Shown here piece by piece: positions 1 through 11,173 of a stretch of 64,000 nucleotides of DNA. The position numbers and the translations under genes are program-made. This DNA comes from Asterella californica. Taxonomy: Eukaryota > Streptophyta > Marchantiopsida > Marchantiales > Aytoniaceae. How positions within the stretch are numbered: the stretch's first letter is position 1; every line of letters starts with the position of its first letter. Under the pieces are notes generated by a model. That model saw only the letters and a list, made by a program, of their open reading frames with translations, had not been told where the DNA came from and did no database searches. The stretch covers positions 6,634,001-6,698,000 of the forward strand of contig JAYKYS010000014.1 in assembly GCA_036924285.1 (NCBI GenBank), given 5' to 3'.

Positions 1-1099
1 CTCCCCAGGATACTGTGCAAGAAACGATGAAGCTTTGTCTGACCAACATAAAAAGAACTGCACCAAAGGGCGAAGCTCAGATGATCTCACGATCGGGGTA
101 CAATCGAAGTGTGAAACCAGAAAAGTGTATTAAACAATCGAAAAAACAAAACAGCTGAAAGCCGCAGAAAAGAAGTGCTAACCTGAAAGTTGAATCGACC
201 TGGCCATTCCAAATGAGGTCTGCAGATTTACTCCCGAACTATCTGACATACAAAAAGAATGTATACGTGTGGAGGATCACTGTGGAGAACCAACAGTCGC
301 CCGTACAATCACTTCTCAACACCTTCCCCAACGAATTTGCCATGTCTCTGTCTACCCTGCTTGTAACCTATGCAACGGCGTAACATTCCCCAGCTCCAGC
401 TACAATTTTGATCTCCAAAAAGATTCCCATAACCTTTCTAATCACTTTTCTACCCTTCTGAAAGCGCGCTTGCATCCATCGCTCGCTACCTCTTATGCTC
501 ACTAGCATCGTCCCACGGTTTCCGCCTCTTTAAGCTCTCCACCAGCTCGTCCTCCACTCCCCCAATTCATGGCAATCTCTTACACACCAGGATTACTTCC
601 ACTCTGGACCTTCCCCACCTCACTGCCTGTATAAGTGATTGGCATGCATCGAGTCTGCACCATACCACTCGCGGACATTTTCAGTGCCGACTACTCATCT
701 TAAGACAGTTTGTGGATTCTCCAAACAGCTCCCCCATACAGCCACAAGGACTAGTAAATGAAGAAAGGAGATGACGAAGGTAACCTCGTCTAGCGGCTCC
801 ACTGTCGCTCCAGTCCGCTCGCTGGCCGTTTGAAGATCTGTAAAACTTGAATGATCCGCGGATGCTTTAGCCCTCCCGTAATGGTCAAGTGAAGTTTTGA
901 AAATACATAACTGGTTCCGCAGTTTTGAACTTTGCATTAATCCGTTATACAAGAGTCCGTTAGATCGGAAGGTAGAAAGAACACTTCGTTAGATCGGAAG
1001 GTAGAAAAAACACTACAAATTACTCTTTCGATTAGAGAGTTTTACGTGCTTTTCAGCTTTAGTATTTTCTCTTCGAGAAAGAAGCGTTGAAAGCGAACA

Positions 1100-1390
1100 T
1101 TGAATGGTGAGAGATTGAGTGAGAGAGTGGTGAACATCCAGCTATCAACATTGAATGGTGAGAGATTGAGTGAGAGAGTGGTGAACATCCAAGTGAAGTT
1201 ACGATATTAGTTCGAGGACTTGACTCCTCGTAACGTGAGAGAGAGTATTGGGTCATATCTAGTTCTGATTGATTGACGGTTTGCTGGTTCTGATTGATTG
1301 ACGGTTTGGAGAAGACTGCGAAGACTTTGAGACTCAGAAGCGCGAGAGAGAACTTGAAAGATAGTATCTTGTTGACGGATAGTATCTTGT
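1100..1390 (+). repeat. Cluster of short tandem duplications
   Basis: Three adjacent short duplications are visible: a unit of about 48 bases containing CATTGAATGGTGAGAGATTG occurs twice (about 1100-1192), a unit with TTCTGATTGATTGACGGTTT occurs twice (about 1260-1308), and GATAGTATCTTGTTG occurs twice (about 1356-1392). The same pairs are present in the inverted copy near 25190-25480, so they predate the large duplication. Replication slippage is the simplest explanation. Confidence 0.75.
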
Positions 1391-1539
1391 TGTACAGAGT
1401 TCTGTGAATAATTCAGAGAGAGGAAGGGAGTTGGGAGATCGTGCGAAGCAATAAAAGAGAGACAGATAAGAGATTTGTAGACGGTGAACTTGCCGACAAG
1501 TGAATGACAGTATTTAGTGTCTGAGAGAGTAAGGGAGTT

Positions 1540-2339
1540 GGAAGATTGTGAGAAGCAAATAAGAGAGATCGGCGATTTGCAGACCGAGAGAAGATGGCAC
1601 ATATTCACACGGAGAAGCATGTTGCGACTGGAGACAAAGTAGAAGTCGGAAACATCATGGATGAGATAATTTTTTGGACATTAGTTCATTTTTATGCACT
1701 TTATGAGCGTTTCATCGAAGGGGAAGTACAAAGCAAGGTGCAGGTCAAAGGAAAGAAACAAGATTTGAGTCGCAAACAGATTCGTGAGCTCGAAAGCAAG
1801 GAGAGGAATGAGGATGAAATCCAGAAAGGAGTATTCAACAAGGATCAGGATATTGAGACGGGTCGAGACCAGTGCAAGTTGTCGGCATCAGAAGAGATGA
1901 ATGAGACAGGTCGAGGAAAGATGTTTACTGCAGAAAGAGGGTGCTACAACATGATCGACCAGGTGAAAAAGAAAGAGTCGTTGACAGACGCAGAAGAAAT
2001 ACAGACGCAGAAGAACATGATCGACCAGGTGAAAAAAAAAGAGTCGCTGACAGACGCAGAAGAAATACAGAGAAGAGGAGCAAGTTAGAAAAGAACTTAC
2101 CGATAAGAGACAAATCACTGAGCACAGTTGACAAGCGTGCAGTTGTTAGTCCCAAGCAGAAACAGCAGATGGAAAACAACCATCGTCCGGAATGGATGGA
2201 TAAGATCAGGATTTGTCATAGAGAAGCAAAAATAAGAAAAAATCATCTTTTAAGTTCAACAGATGTTCCTCAGAACATCAAACTCTCTCCTAGAGAAATA
2301 TCTAAGAGTTTACGGATGGGATGGAGATACTGGAAATAG
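1540..2339 (+). pseudogene. Relic of a charged, coiled-coil-like coding region
   Basis: No family is recognised. The frame encodes a Lys/Glu/Asp/Gln-rich protein with heptad-like stretches such as RELEDCEKQIREIGDLQTER and VKKKESLTDAEEIQ, suggesting a coiled coil. In the inverted copy (24461-25053, minus) the equivalent frame is broken in different places, so both are degenerate. A 66-base unit (22 codons) is duplicated in frame here, starting at 1951 and 2017, but is single in the inverted copy; the duplication therefore arose after the segments were copied. It lies about 400 bases upstream of VSR-like sequence, on the same strand. It may be host gene or transposon coding sequence; function unknown. 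Confidence 0.5.
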
Positions 2340-2539
2340 AAAACATTTACGTAGTGTGGAGAATCGATCCAAACGATTGGGTAATCAAATATCTGATATC
2401 ACTTGCGGATCGATCAAAAGTGCATGGATGACCTTGAGGCAGATGAATCCGAAGCAAGATGCATAGGGTTAGGACAAAGGCAGCCGAGAAGATTTCGGTA
2501 CATTGCCAACTGCAAAGGCAATATCTGAATGAGCTGGAT

Positions 2540-3027
2540 AAAATATAAGCTGAAAGTCATTGGTGCAGGTTTTGAAGAGATCATGCATGGATAGTTTTAG
2601 AGCTCCGGTATGTCTAGTGTTCAGTGCATTCGGTTTCGGAGTGACAGGACACAGCAGTGAGAGTCTACTGCCCTTGAACAATGTAAGGGTGATCGAAATG
2701 ATCTCCAATTCTCAACGGCTTAGATACTGAACAATATCTGAGCTCACTGTATGCAAGTGCCGTCCCGGATTTAGAGGAGATGGTGTGGAGCAATGCGACC
2801 AGATCAGCGAGTGCAAGGAGAAACTGGTTTCAGTGTAGTGTACGGAGTGCATCTGTATGGACACTTACGGATTATATGATTTTCAATGCCAGGACGATCT
2901 CCTTTACATCAAGTCGCATGATACGTGCATCAGCAAGAACAGCAGCATCGATGATAACTATGTAATTCTGGCGTCGGAGAGAGAGTTGAACCTGGACCCG
3001 TCTGACCCAGACTCGACCTTCTTCTGA
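2540..3027 (+). pseudogene. Vacuolar sorting receptor fragment: protease-associated end and EGF-like exon
   Basis: Translation from 2746 gives a calcium-binding-EGF-like Cys pattern ([11 protein letters not shown], then ECKEK, CTECICMDTYG, and DDLLYIKSHDTCISK) that is characteristic of plant vacuolar sorting receptors (VSR/BP-80). These are type I membrane proteins that sort soluble cargo from the Golgi to vacuoles. Slightly upstream (about 2548-2590) a frame reads KVIGAGFEE, like the end of the receptor's luminal ligand-binding region (KAICAGFEE in the family). An in-frame TAG at 2836-2838 sits where the family has the Gln of Cys-Gln-Cys. The frame ends at TGA 3025-3027, probably in intron sequence. 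The membrane/tail exon lies at 4086-4274. The gene is dead: upstream exons are not recognisable and frames are broken. Confidence 0.75.
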
Positions 3028-4085
3028 CTATCCATTCCACGTAACATGTAACTTCTTCGTGCTACATGAGATCCAGCTACTCATCATGACTTCCAGTCTG
3101 AAGAACACTCGGCCCAGTCTCAAGTCACTGGAGCTTGTTTTAGATGGTGCTATGGCTTTTTCTCGCAGTGAAGTAGACCTCGCAGTGAAGTAGACCAGTC
3201 GCATGAATGTGCAATTATCCTAATTGCACATTCAAATGTATAACCACCGCTGGTAATTGACTGATCGACTGATAGACTGGCTTAACTTTCTTGTCCTCGT
3301 GGTCGTGCTAGCCAAAGCTGGTCTTCGGGCTGATTCCCACTCAAGTCGTCCTTGCTTGACTGATTTTTGGGATGCTACGTTTGAAATGGCAGAATGCCTG
3401 ACTCGTTGCTCTGCAAGATTCAAGTCTTTCCAACGAGTAGCCGGCAATCGTTCTCCCTCGGTCATGGCCATACAACAGCCGCCCAGAGCTCGCATGATGT
3501 TCACACATCATCACATTACACTAGCATCACGTTCATCCGCAGCAGCTTCTTCTCTCAGCTTTTCTCGCGTTATATGAATGATAGCGCTAGCAGTTCTGAA
3601 AGATGCAACGGATGATTCTTACTATTCTCAGCACAGGGTGGTGACGCACTCTGAAAAGGGTGGTGACTCACTCTGAAAGGCCATGTGAGTGTAGCTTGAG
3701 GCTGCATCCCAAATGCCCTGGGCAAGATGAGACCACAAGAGGACAAGCGTGATAACTGAAACAAAATTAACTATGTGACTGGCGGTTGCGGTGAGGCTAT
3801 AGTGATTGAGAAAACATTAATACAAAACGATCGAAAGAGTTTAACAATACAGTGAGACAAACTAAAAAGTTTTACTATTTAATTGACTAAATTTATAAGT
3901 TTATAACTAAATCTGTTTATCCTCGTTACACCTTGCAACGTGCAAAATAAAGCCTGTATGTATAGCATGTATGTTGGGGTAGGTTTCAGAGGTCAGCCCA
4001 TCGCTGTGTGGAACTGCGTGCCGTGACGAAGAGTGTGTAGGTCCGCTGCACTACCAGGATCTCGCATTGTTGTTGGCACATCCAC
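3028..4085. other. Probable VSR intron; no gene seen
   Basis: The sequence lies between the EGF-like exon and the membrane/tail exon of the VSR relic. Open frames here (for example 3257-3577 on plus and 3232-3504 on minus) overlap each other, resemble no known family and are disrupted in the inverted copy, so I do not call them. The stretch contains the MULE target site at 3979-3987. Confidence 0.55.
3979..3987. other. Unoccupied MULE target site
   Basis: The nine bases GTAGGTTTC join segments A and B without interruption. In the inverted copies the same junction is split: 22696-22704 reads GAAACCTAC directly beside a MULE terminal repeat ending at 22695, and 55975-55980 reads GAAACC directly beside the same terminal repeat starting at 55981. 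Nine bases is the usual target duplication of Mutator elements; on the B side only six are kept, probably after a small deletion. This therefore looks like the pre-insertion state. Confidence 0.7.
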
Positions 4086-4274
4086 GTGAGGGACGGTCTC
4101 ATAACATTCTTCATTTTATCTGGTTGGTTAGTCACCGGAGTTGCTTATATGATCTACAAGTATAGACTTAGGTCATGCATGGACTTGGAAATCTTCTCAA
4201 TTATGATCCAGTACATGCCTCTAGTCACTCATACTGAAGTTAAAGTTTCTTATCATGACGGATCAGAAATTTAA
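4086..4274 (+). pseudogene. Vacuolar sorting receptor transmembrane/cytosolic-tail exon
   Basis: The frame encodes a hydrophobic segment (FFILSGWLVTGVAYMIYKY) followed by YRLRSCMDLEI and QYMPL, then a short acidic/polar tail. This matches the end of plant vacuolar sorting receptors: one membrane helix, the conserved YKYRLR-x-YMDSEI stretch and the Tyr-Met-Pro-Leu sorting signal that binds clathrin adaptors (codons at 4212-4223). About 1.1 kb separates it from the EGF-like exon on the same strand, consistent with an intron. In the inverted copy (about 55740-55940, minus) the frame has shifted and the YMPL codons are altered, so that copy is more decayed. Established family knowledge supports the assignment; function here is almost certainly lost because the rest of the gene is missing or broken. 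Confidence 0.8.
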
Positions 4275-6529
4275 TCAATCGAATGTAATTGAAGGATTTA
4301 AAAATTGACCTTGGTCACAACTTCGATATCTACGAAGATGACTCATTTTCAGAACTCGTTATTTCTTTTGATCTAGGTTCATGCTCTCTCCTGAAAACTA
4401 TGTGACATGTACTTTGTCCAGGACATGAAGATTCCGAAAACACCTAATCCTTATAGCTGTACATGCTAGAAAAATGATCGAGCCATTCATCCATTTGTCT
4501 GTTACATAGTTTTCAGGAATTTTGCGGACGGTTGGTGGACGAATGGAGTCATAAGCACTTCGCTGAATTTCGTCCATCTCCAAGACGAAATTCAAATCGG
4601 GAGAAAGTTCCAGTTGCGCAGTTGACTCAAGACCCGTATCTACAAAAATTAACGCACAATTCTGTCCCATCTTCGTAGTCTTTGATGTGTCTTGTTCGTG
4701 CTGCTCTTCTTTGCTCTGCTCTGTTCTCCGTCTTTCCTCCCTCTGCCTCTCCTCTGAGGAATGAATGGTCTGCTTGATTCCTCACACATGAGAGGTGTCA
4801 TGCAGCGATAGATAGGCCTGGGCGACCAGCTGCTTGGACTCACCCCGTGTTTTTTCCCTCGGTCCAACCGGCTCGGACTTTCTGCTGATTAGTCTGGCAT
4901 GACCGGTTGGCAACGGCAGTGTTGGACTGGGAGACGACTGGAGAACCGGGGATCGGATCACATAGAGCGTATCCGTATCCAAGGGATGTGCTGGGAAAAG
5001 ATAAGCTCATTGCATATAAGGGGAGTGATGGCATACGTTGACCGGGTGGTCCTTACCAAGCATTCCGTCATATCGTGACAGAAGATGAATCGTTGACTCC
5101 AGCAGTTTATTCTGTTTTATGCGATTCACAGCGACCGTCGTCAAATCCACGTTGTATGTAAATCTCAAGTATTTGCTTGATCAGTTCTCTAGTACGATAG
5201 AGCTCGATAAGACACCATTCTTCTTTTGATCGCACTTTTGATTGGCAACCGATCTTTCTTCCAATCATCTGGTCAAAGGCCATGTCAGTCCATAGTTGCC
5301 AGCTAGAGTTTCTAACGTGTATGCTGGAAATAGGCAATTTAAATTGCCTAGGTCATGCTTCCTTACGAGCGTGAGCGTGTTGACATGAAAGGTTCCCAAT
5401 TAATAGTATGGAGGTTCGCGTGTTCACAAAGACGACTGATTAGAAACAGAAGCATGGAAGTTTAGGGAACATTAAGACTGCAAGCATGAAGAATTGTCCT
5501 TGAACATTACTCGATGGAAGCTCGGATAGTGAGGCAGATATCTTTGATTGTTTTCATTCTGACGATGAACATCACGAGCTAATAAGAGAACTCCTTTGTA
5601 GTTATTTGTCCTCGCTGCACTCACACGCTGCGTTCTGCTGATCTCTTGCCCACTCCTTCCAACCTCAGTTCACCTCCGAGCTACTCAGATGCTCGCGCAC
5701 ATCTGAGTCTTACGTGTCGACTATGTCCTAACCTTGACATGACAAGATGAATGAAAAGACGATGAACAGATAAACTTGAAAGAGATCCGATAAAATGGGA
5801 GTACGAGATGCGAGGGACCCATTTCAACTTGGAACGAAAATACGAAAAATCCGAGGCTTGGTCCTCCATTAAAGAAGCATCGGACTCCTCCCAGGCTCCG
5901 AAATGGATGGAATATACATGTGCGAAACTGGTGATGCGGTCCAGGACTAAGGGAGATACTATAAAACTTGACTTTCATATGGGAAGACTTATCAGATCAG
6001 AAATTTGTTTTATCACATTTTCAATAAGTTTCTTGAGCTTGATCACACACTCTTTATTATGTATGACTTTATCACACCCCTGACTTGCTATTGTTTGTAA
6101 AACCAATCACTTTGTGATGGGAGTCAAATGTGAGACTTCATACATTAAATGTTTGAGCATATATAGTCTAACATATCTTTAATATTATATATTTAGAATT
6201 ATAATGATATTTAGAGGTACTACCACATGTTGCAATTATGATAACTAAACTTTTAGAAGCGTTTAATTATAAACTGATATTTAATTAAGAATCATTTTAT
6301 TCTTTTGTGCATTGTAGTTTTACGTTCAGATTATGCGTCACGATTCTCCGCCGGTAGTCATTTGTCATAGTCAGATGTATTCGACCACTGATGTAGTACC
6401 AGATTGGTCGAATAGAAACCGTCGCAAGTTAGATAATGGAAGCCAATGTTTCTATACCAGTATCAAGCACGAGGAATTATACACTAGGATAGCCTATTAA
6501 CGTCAGATGAAAATAAATAATATGCATGC
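4275..6529. other. Segment B interior; conserved but unrecognised frames, no gene called
   Basis: Several short frames are preserved in both copies: minus 4398-4670 (inverted partner 55311-55565), minus 5107-5337 (partner 54626-54856) and plus 5808-6083 (partner on minus within 53776-54150). None resembles a family I know, and preservation is expected from recent duplication alone. From about 6090 the sequence becomes AT-rich. I see no promoter, RNA gene or terminal repeat that I can support. Confidence 0.5.
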
Positions 6530-6870
6530 TTCGATGACTTCTAGGAACTTTTGCTTGTTTGTTATTATCGGAGAAATATATAAGTGTTAAGTGAAAATCA
6601 TATATTAAGTGAATATAAATAATTAAAATATTTTATAAATATTAACTGTTAGCACATGCTTGGAAACACATATCAAGATATAAACCATAAGGCCTGAGCT
6701 TCTAATGTAAAAGTTTAGAAACTTATCATTATTAATATATTAATTTAATGGTAGTTTAGTTTATTATTTAATTTTTTTGTAAAAAAAATAGATAATAAAT
6801 TAAAATCCTGCATATTTACCTCCTCCATCGAAAGATGAAGGAGGTGAATATTGCTTGAATACCTATCTAG
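6530..6870 (-). repeat. Dual-hairpin repeat, copy 1
   Basis: The stretch resembles 33240-33680 and 35460-35830: a stretch around GCATGC and a CTT-TTG-rich run, then an AT-rich part, then a TTAACTGTTAG-like motif. It ends in two neighbouring hairpins. Hairpin 2 (about 6753-6807) pairs a TTAGTTTATTATTTAA arm with an AATAAATTAAA arm. Hairpin 1 (6812-6851) pairs ATATTTACCTCCTCCATC with GATGAAGGAGGTGAATAT around a GAAA loop, with two mismatches. The inverted segment carries its mirror copy at 53090-53430. Confidence 0.6.
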
Positions 6871-7029
6871 ATATTCACCTCATGTGTGGATTAATTCATG
6901 AATTATGTATAGCAATCGATCATCATTATATTTGCTTTTTAATTTACGTTTTGCTTATAGATTTTGTCTGGTTCTTCTTGGAAGTGTTATCATTTGTCAA
7001 ATTTTTCAGTTTTTTGGTTCATTTGGAGA

Positions 7030-8600
7030 AAAAGTTGCGGGGATCTACTTTCTCACGAAAGTAGATTATCACAACATTTTCATATTGAGAGGAGTGTCAA
7101 CTTCGAAAGGTTGTAGCGCGGTGTAGGAGTGTCCGTTTTGACAATTTTGATGGCGTTGTAAATCTCTTACCAAGTACTATCTACTGGGCTTCTTAGATCA
7201 GATTTTGGATAAACTTTGGAAACTCACAATGATCTATCTTCGGTGAAAGTAGTTTTCTGTAAAGTTTCGGCTGAGTGAGAATTGACTATATTTGGGAAGG
7301 CATAACTTGTTCCAGGAAGGTTCGTTTGGGAGATTTTGGGTATCATTTTGAAGATTTTTCTTAGTACTTTTTGACCGGCTGAGAAAAGTTTAGTTTAGAA
7401 GAGTTTAATGACACCACGAACTCTGAAATTTGTTCGTAAATCTTGTGTGTACTAAGACAAGAAAAAATTTGTGAATAAAAAATTGATTCGTAATGAGGTT
7501 TCACGGTCCATTTTTTTCTTTCACGTGAGCCTTTCTCACAGCCAGATATCCAGTGTATGCCTAGACACACTTCACGTATCATACAATACAACATCGTAGC
7601 ATCACATCTATCTCCACCTTCGTCCGTACCACACCGCACTGCAAGAAGAGAATGATAAAGCTGATTCATTTCTTTTGTTTCTCTATATTTTTTGTCAAAT
7701 TTCTTGTGAGTTGATTCCATCTTCACCTTCATTTCTGTAACTAACTGCCATGTCGATTATACTACAAGAATTGAATTCCTACTTTCACGGACTCTATCTT
7801 ATTCACTTTCTCAAAACCTCCACTCAACTATACAAATGCACAGCAAAAATTGTCTTGTGTGATAGCACTCGTCAAGAGCTTTCCAACAAGATAAAAATTG
7901 TCTCAAACGGACATTCCTACCCAACGTTAAGAATGTCCGATCTTCGAAAGACGTCTGATCTCTTTCCTTTCATAAAAATTACGGGGATCTACTTTTGGAC
8001 GAAAATAGATTACCACCAACTTTGCCAACCTCAACCCAACTCACCCAAACCGATCCACACCCAACCTAAACTTCTCGTTCTAAAAATTACGACATAAATT
8101 GTACAGTCTTTTGACGTTTGAACCAAAAAACAGCCCCCTCTGCTCTCATATGCTCGTCTTTTATACTTCTCGGCAACACTTTGCTTAGATACATGTGTTG
8201 CAACCTGAAGAATCCAAGTGGCAGGCATGCAAAGATAAATGTCTTGCATGTAGCTTGCCATCTTAACCCTAAATTCTCTTCGCCTCATCACCAACTTAGT
8301 CAAATCAGCAAAGTTTTTGACACATCACAACGTCCTCCGTCACGTCATCACAATATACCACATCAGCAAAATTTTAACACGTGTCATTTTCTCATCAGTC
8401 ATACATTTATCATGTCAGCCTTCTATTTGCTACATCGTCGAATGCTTATCAGCATCTGTGACAACCAAAACCTTAAATCTTTGAACCTCCGTAACTCCTT
8501 CCATGTAGCTCCGTTAACCTCAATCAAGAAGCAATTTTACTAAGTGAGCTTTATCCAATGGTGTTGTCAGGTCCAAATTCTGAGCAAGTGCAAGTAAAGT
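7030..8600. repeat. LTR-like sequence with internal inverted arrangement
   Basis: The palindrome GATCTACTTTC...GAAAGTAGAT appears at about 7040 and in variant form at about 7984. Sequence around 7118-7180 (GGAGTGTCCGTTTTGACAAT) resembles the reverse complement of 7862-7922 (GGAATGTCCGTTTGAGACAA). The same GTCCGTTTGAG motif recurs in segment D, and the minus strand near 8165 carries a TATAAAAGACGAGC box resembling the TATAAAAGACGTGC box of segment D. I read this as two diverged LTR-derived pieces in opposite orientation. The minus frame 7361-7732 between them is unrecognised. Confidence 0.45.
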
Positions 8601-9046
8601 AATATTTACTCTTTCTCATTTTCACCGTGAGATCGATCCACGATAAGACAACGGATTGAGGCTTTTGATACGTAACGATCCTCCATATTTTCTACCATCG
8701 CTTTATTATTGATAATGGTCATAAGAGAGATGGACGAAATAGAAAGCACTAGATGATTTTGATCTTCTGAGCTCTTATCCCCATGCTTTCTAGTAGTGCT
8801 TCAATCTTGACAATGGTCGCAATGGAGATGGATGATTTACTGTGTGAACTCATGTCTCCACGCTTTTTGTCATCGCATCAATCTTGATAATGATCGCAGA
8901 GGAAGGAAATAGACAAAGGAGCAAGTGCTGGATAATTTTGACTGGAAGTAAGAAAATATTAACGTCAAAGGTGATGACTGAAAGCATAGGTAGAGTTTTA
9001 ACATTGACAATGTCAGAGATAATTTCTCGTGTATGTTGTTCTGGTG

Positions 9047-9290
9047 AACTAATATAAACCGGAGTGGTTAAGATAGTTACATACAATTAGTTAGAGGGCT
9101 AACCCACCATTAGAGGTTTTTTTGTATTCACCTCCACTATATATACATGGAGAGGCAAAGCCTCTCTCATCTCATTCTCATTTTATTTCTTTGTTTACTC
9201 ACTCTCTTTTCTTGGAGTGTCTTCCTAGAAGTATCTATCTTTCTATAAAATCAGCAATCAAAATCTTCAAAGGAAACTAGGATGAAAATT
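9047..9290 (+). repeat. Truncated Ty1/copia LTR
   Basis: The first 60 or so bases (AACTAATATAAACCGGAGTG onward) are the reverse complement of 43863-43925, which directly follows copia RNase H coding sequence and is therefore the start of that element's 3' LTR. Here the sequence continues into a TATA-like CTATATATACATGG (about 9138) and a pyrimidine-rich CTCTCATCTCATTCTCA stretch, both usual in copia LTRs. The 3' boundary is uncertain. No internal copia sequence is attached on either side. Confidence 0.55.
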
Positions 9291-10948
9291 TCGTAAGATA
9301 TTTCACAGTGCAGAATTGGATTTTCCATTTTGATGGAAATTTCTAAAAGAAACTTCATTGTGCAAAACTTGATTTTCCAGAATCTGGAATGGGCGAGGAT
9401 GTGTGAGTTTAGCTAGAAGGGATCTCTGTTTAGACCTCATCTGCACTTCGGTCATGATTGAAGTGCATATCTAATTTAACATCACGTCCTTCCACGAAGA
9501 AGGGTTTGATATTTATATACTTTATATTTCATTTTACGGCTTTTTATCATTTTTGCGGCATACAGTCACATTTATAGCTTTTTCAAGTTTCACTCTTGTT
9601 CACCCCATTTTAGGATTTTTCAGAGTTTAACTCCTTGCTCTCTCGACTTTTTCTTGCTTTGACGCGACCATAATTAATTAAAAGATTCATGTCTTTACCC
9701 GAAACTACTTGCGGGTCGTTTTGGGTTCAATTTGGCTGTTGCGTAAGGAATTTTTTTTCTTTATGTGCTCATTTATATAATGTATTTCCAAACATTATAT
9801 AAATGAGCACATAAAGAAAAATGTGACAAGATGATTGGCACAAGTCTTCTAAAGTCTATTAGCGAAGAACCCAATGAACTGACTTTACACTACTGAAAAT
9901 CTCAAGATAAGCACATCATTAGCATTCTTAACCAGGTAAAGAATACCTCGAGCGTCTTCTCAAGAGAGCCAAGGCCCAAGTGTAGCACTCCTTCATGCAC
10001 GGAAGCAGGAGGAAGCATCGTAAAACTGACTCGGACTTGCGGAAATTGCACCGAGTACACTAAACTTAGGACGTTCAGTTATTAACAACGTTGAACTGGC
10101 TTGTCCATTTGTAGCTTGATTACAGACAACTCTAAATTGGCATGCCGCTTGAATAGTTATTCTTCGTCCAGCGGATTCAGCATGGACTGAAATTATAAGC
10201 GTGCTTATCATCAGTTCATCTGTGAAAGTGTTCATTTATTTTTGAATATGCATTTTTCTTTGAGAAGGAATCAGATTCATCTTCAAGTGCTTCAGGTATA
10301 ATTAAATATTAAATATAGTTTTTAAACTTTTTGTAAAGTGATGATAAATAAATTTTATGGTGAATCCAATTTTGATAATGGTCTCGTGAGTTCTCTTTGA
10401 CTCGAACTCTTGACTTCCACTTTCTTAACCAGCACAGTAGTGGTAAAAGAAGATCTTATTTGATGTGAAATATGGTCAATCTCAGTATTAGTAAAAATAG
10501 AATTTATTTGATATAGAATCACCCCTTTTGATGGAAGATGGTAGCATGTTTTATAAATTAGTGTCTACTTGGTCACAAGGTCAAGGACTCATAGTATTTG
10601 GGAGGGCTTGTGGGCATTAGTTTAGTTTTATGGGTTTAAGTTTAGGTTTTTTGAAAGAAAACATTTGTTAATATTCAGTAGCCATCAACAAGTTTTATTT
10701 CTTATATAAAAAAATTTATATATTTGTAATATAAAACAAGAGAACAGAGCGATTTTGTAGATAGATCTACAAAATCTATCTACAAAACCTAAGATAGATT
10801 CCCTTGTCGTGACCAGAGCTAATTTTCATCTGAAATATATAGTTTATATATTTTCAAATTATACATATTTCTTACTTGACATGGCAACTATCTGACGGAC
10901 TCAGGTGGTCCCGGGTCTGGTCAAGCAGAAGTCGTCGTTCAGAGGTCT
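9291..10948. other. AT-rich spacer, no gene seen
   Basis: Apart from the perfect palindrome at 9755-9820 I see no coding domain, RNA gene or terminal repeat. The minus frame 9993-10235 (80 codons) has no recognisable motif. A small hairpin (GATTTTGTAGA with TCTACAAAATC) is at 10751-10776. Confidence 0.5.
9755..9820. repeat. Perfect 29-bp palindrome with 8-nt loop
   Basis: Arms 9755-9783 and 9792-9820 are exact reverse complements, separated by ATTTCCAA. No flanking target duplication or known transposon end is visible. A second perfect palindrome with an 8-nt loop is at 58541-58594. Confidence 0.9.
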
Positions 10949-11173
10949 AACCAAGTTTCAGTATGCGGATAGAGCTCCGACTAAGCCTCGAAGTTGGACT
11001 TCTCTTGACGGTGAATGTAGCTAACCCTGGCTTGACTACTTGTGACGAGGTGCCTGCGTGACTTCCAGGGACGGACGACTACGTCCAAAACCTGTAATTT
11101 TCCTTCGGATAATTATAATACGATTCCGTCCCTTTTCTCAAATAAATAAATAAATAAACCAAGTTTCAGTATG
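10949..11173 (+). mobile_element. Short SINE-like retroposon with 17-bp target duplications
   Basis: The 17-base sequence AACCAAGTTTCAGTATG occurs at 10949-10965 and again at 11157-11173. Between them lie about 191 bases ending in an (AAAT)n tail (about 11139-11156). A long perfect direct repeat plus an A-rich microsatellite tail is the hallmark of target-primed reverse transcription by LINE machinery. The length suits a SINE or a severely 5'-truncated LINE; I see no clear Pol III A and B boxes and no coding motif, so the class is unresolved. Confidence 0.75.

Larger units (their letters stand above)
1..3987 (+). repeat. Segment A, forward copy of a large inverted duplication
   Basis: The segment is repeated in reverse complement at 22696-26576 with only scattered substitutions and small indels: base 1 matches about 26576 and base 3987 matches 22696. 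It continues left beyond the window. It holds a coiled-coil-coding relic, short tandem duplications and the EGF-like exon of a vacuolar sorting receptor. The right end is the junction with segment B at 3979-3987, which is also the target site of a MULE insertion seen elsewhere in the window. High confidence in the duplication; the cause (segmental duplication, or haplotypes joined in assembly) is open. Confidence 0.9.
3988..9046 (+). repeat. Segment B, forward copy of a large inverted duplication
   Basis: The segment is found in reverse complement at 51000-55980. Homology begins at the MULE target site and ends near 9046, where a copia LTR fragment begins; the inverted copy instead has a short local duplication (50943-51000). 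Contents are the VSR membrane/tail exon, unrecognised frames shared by both copies, one dual-hairpin repeat and LTR-like sequence. Confidence 0.9.
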
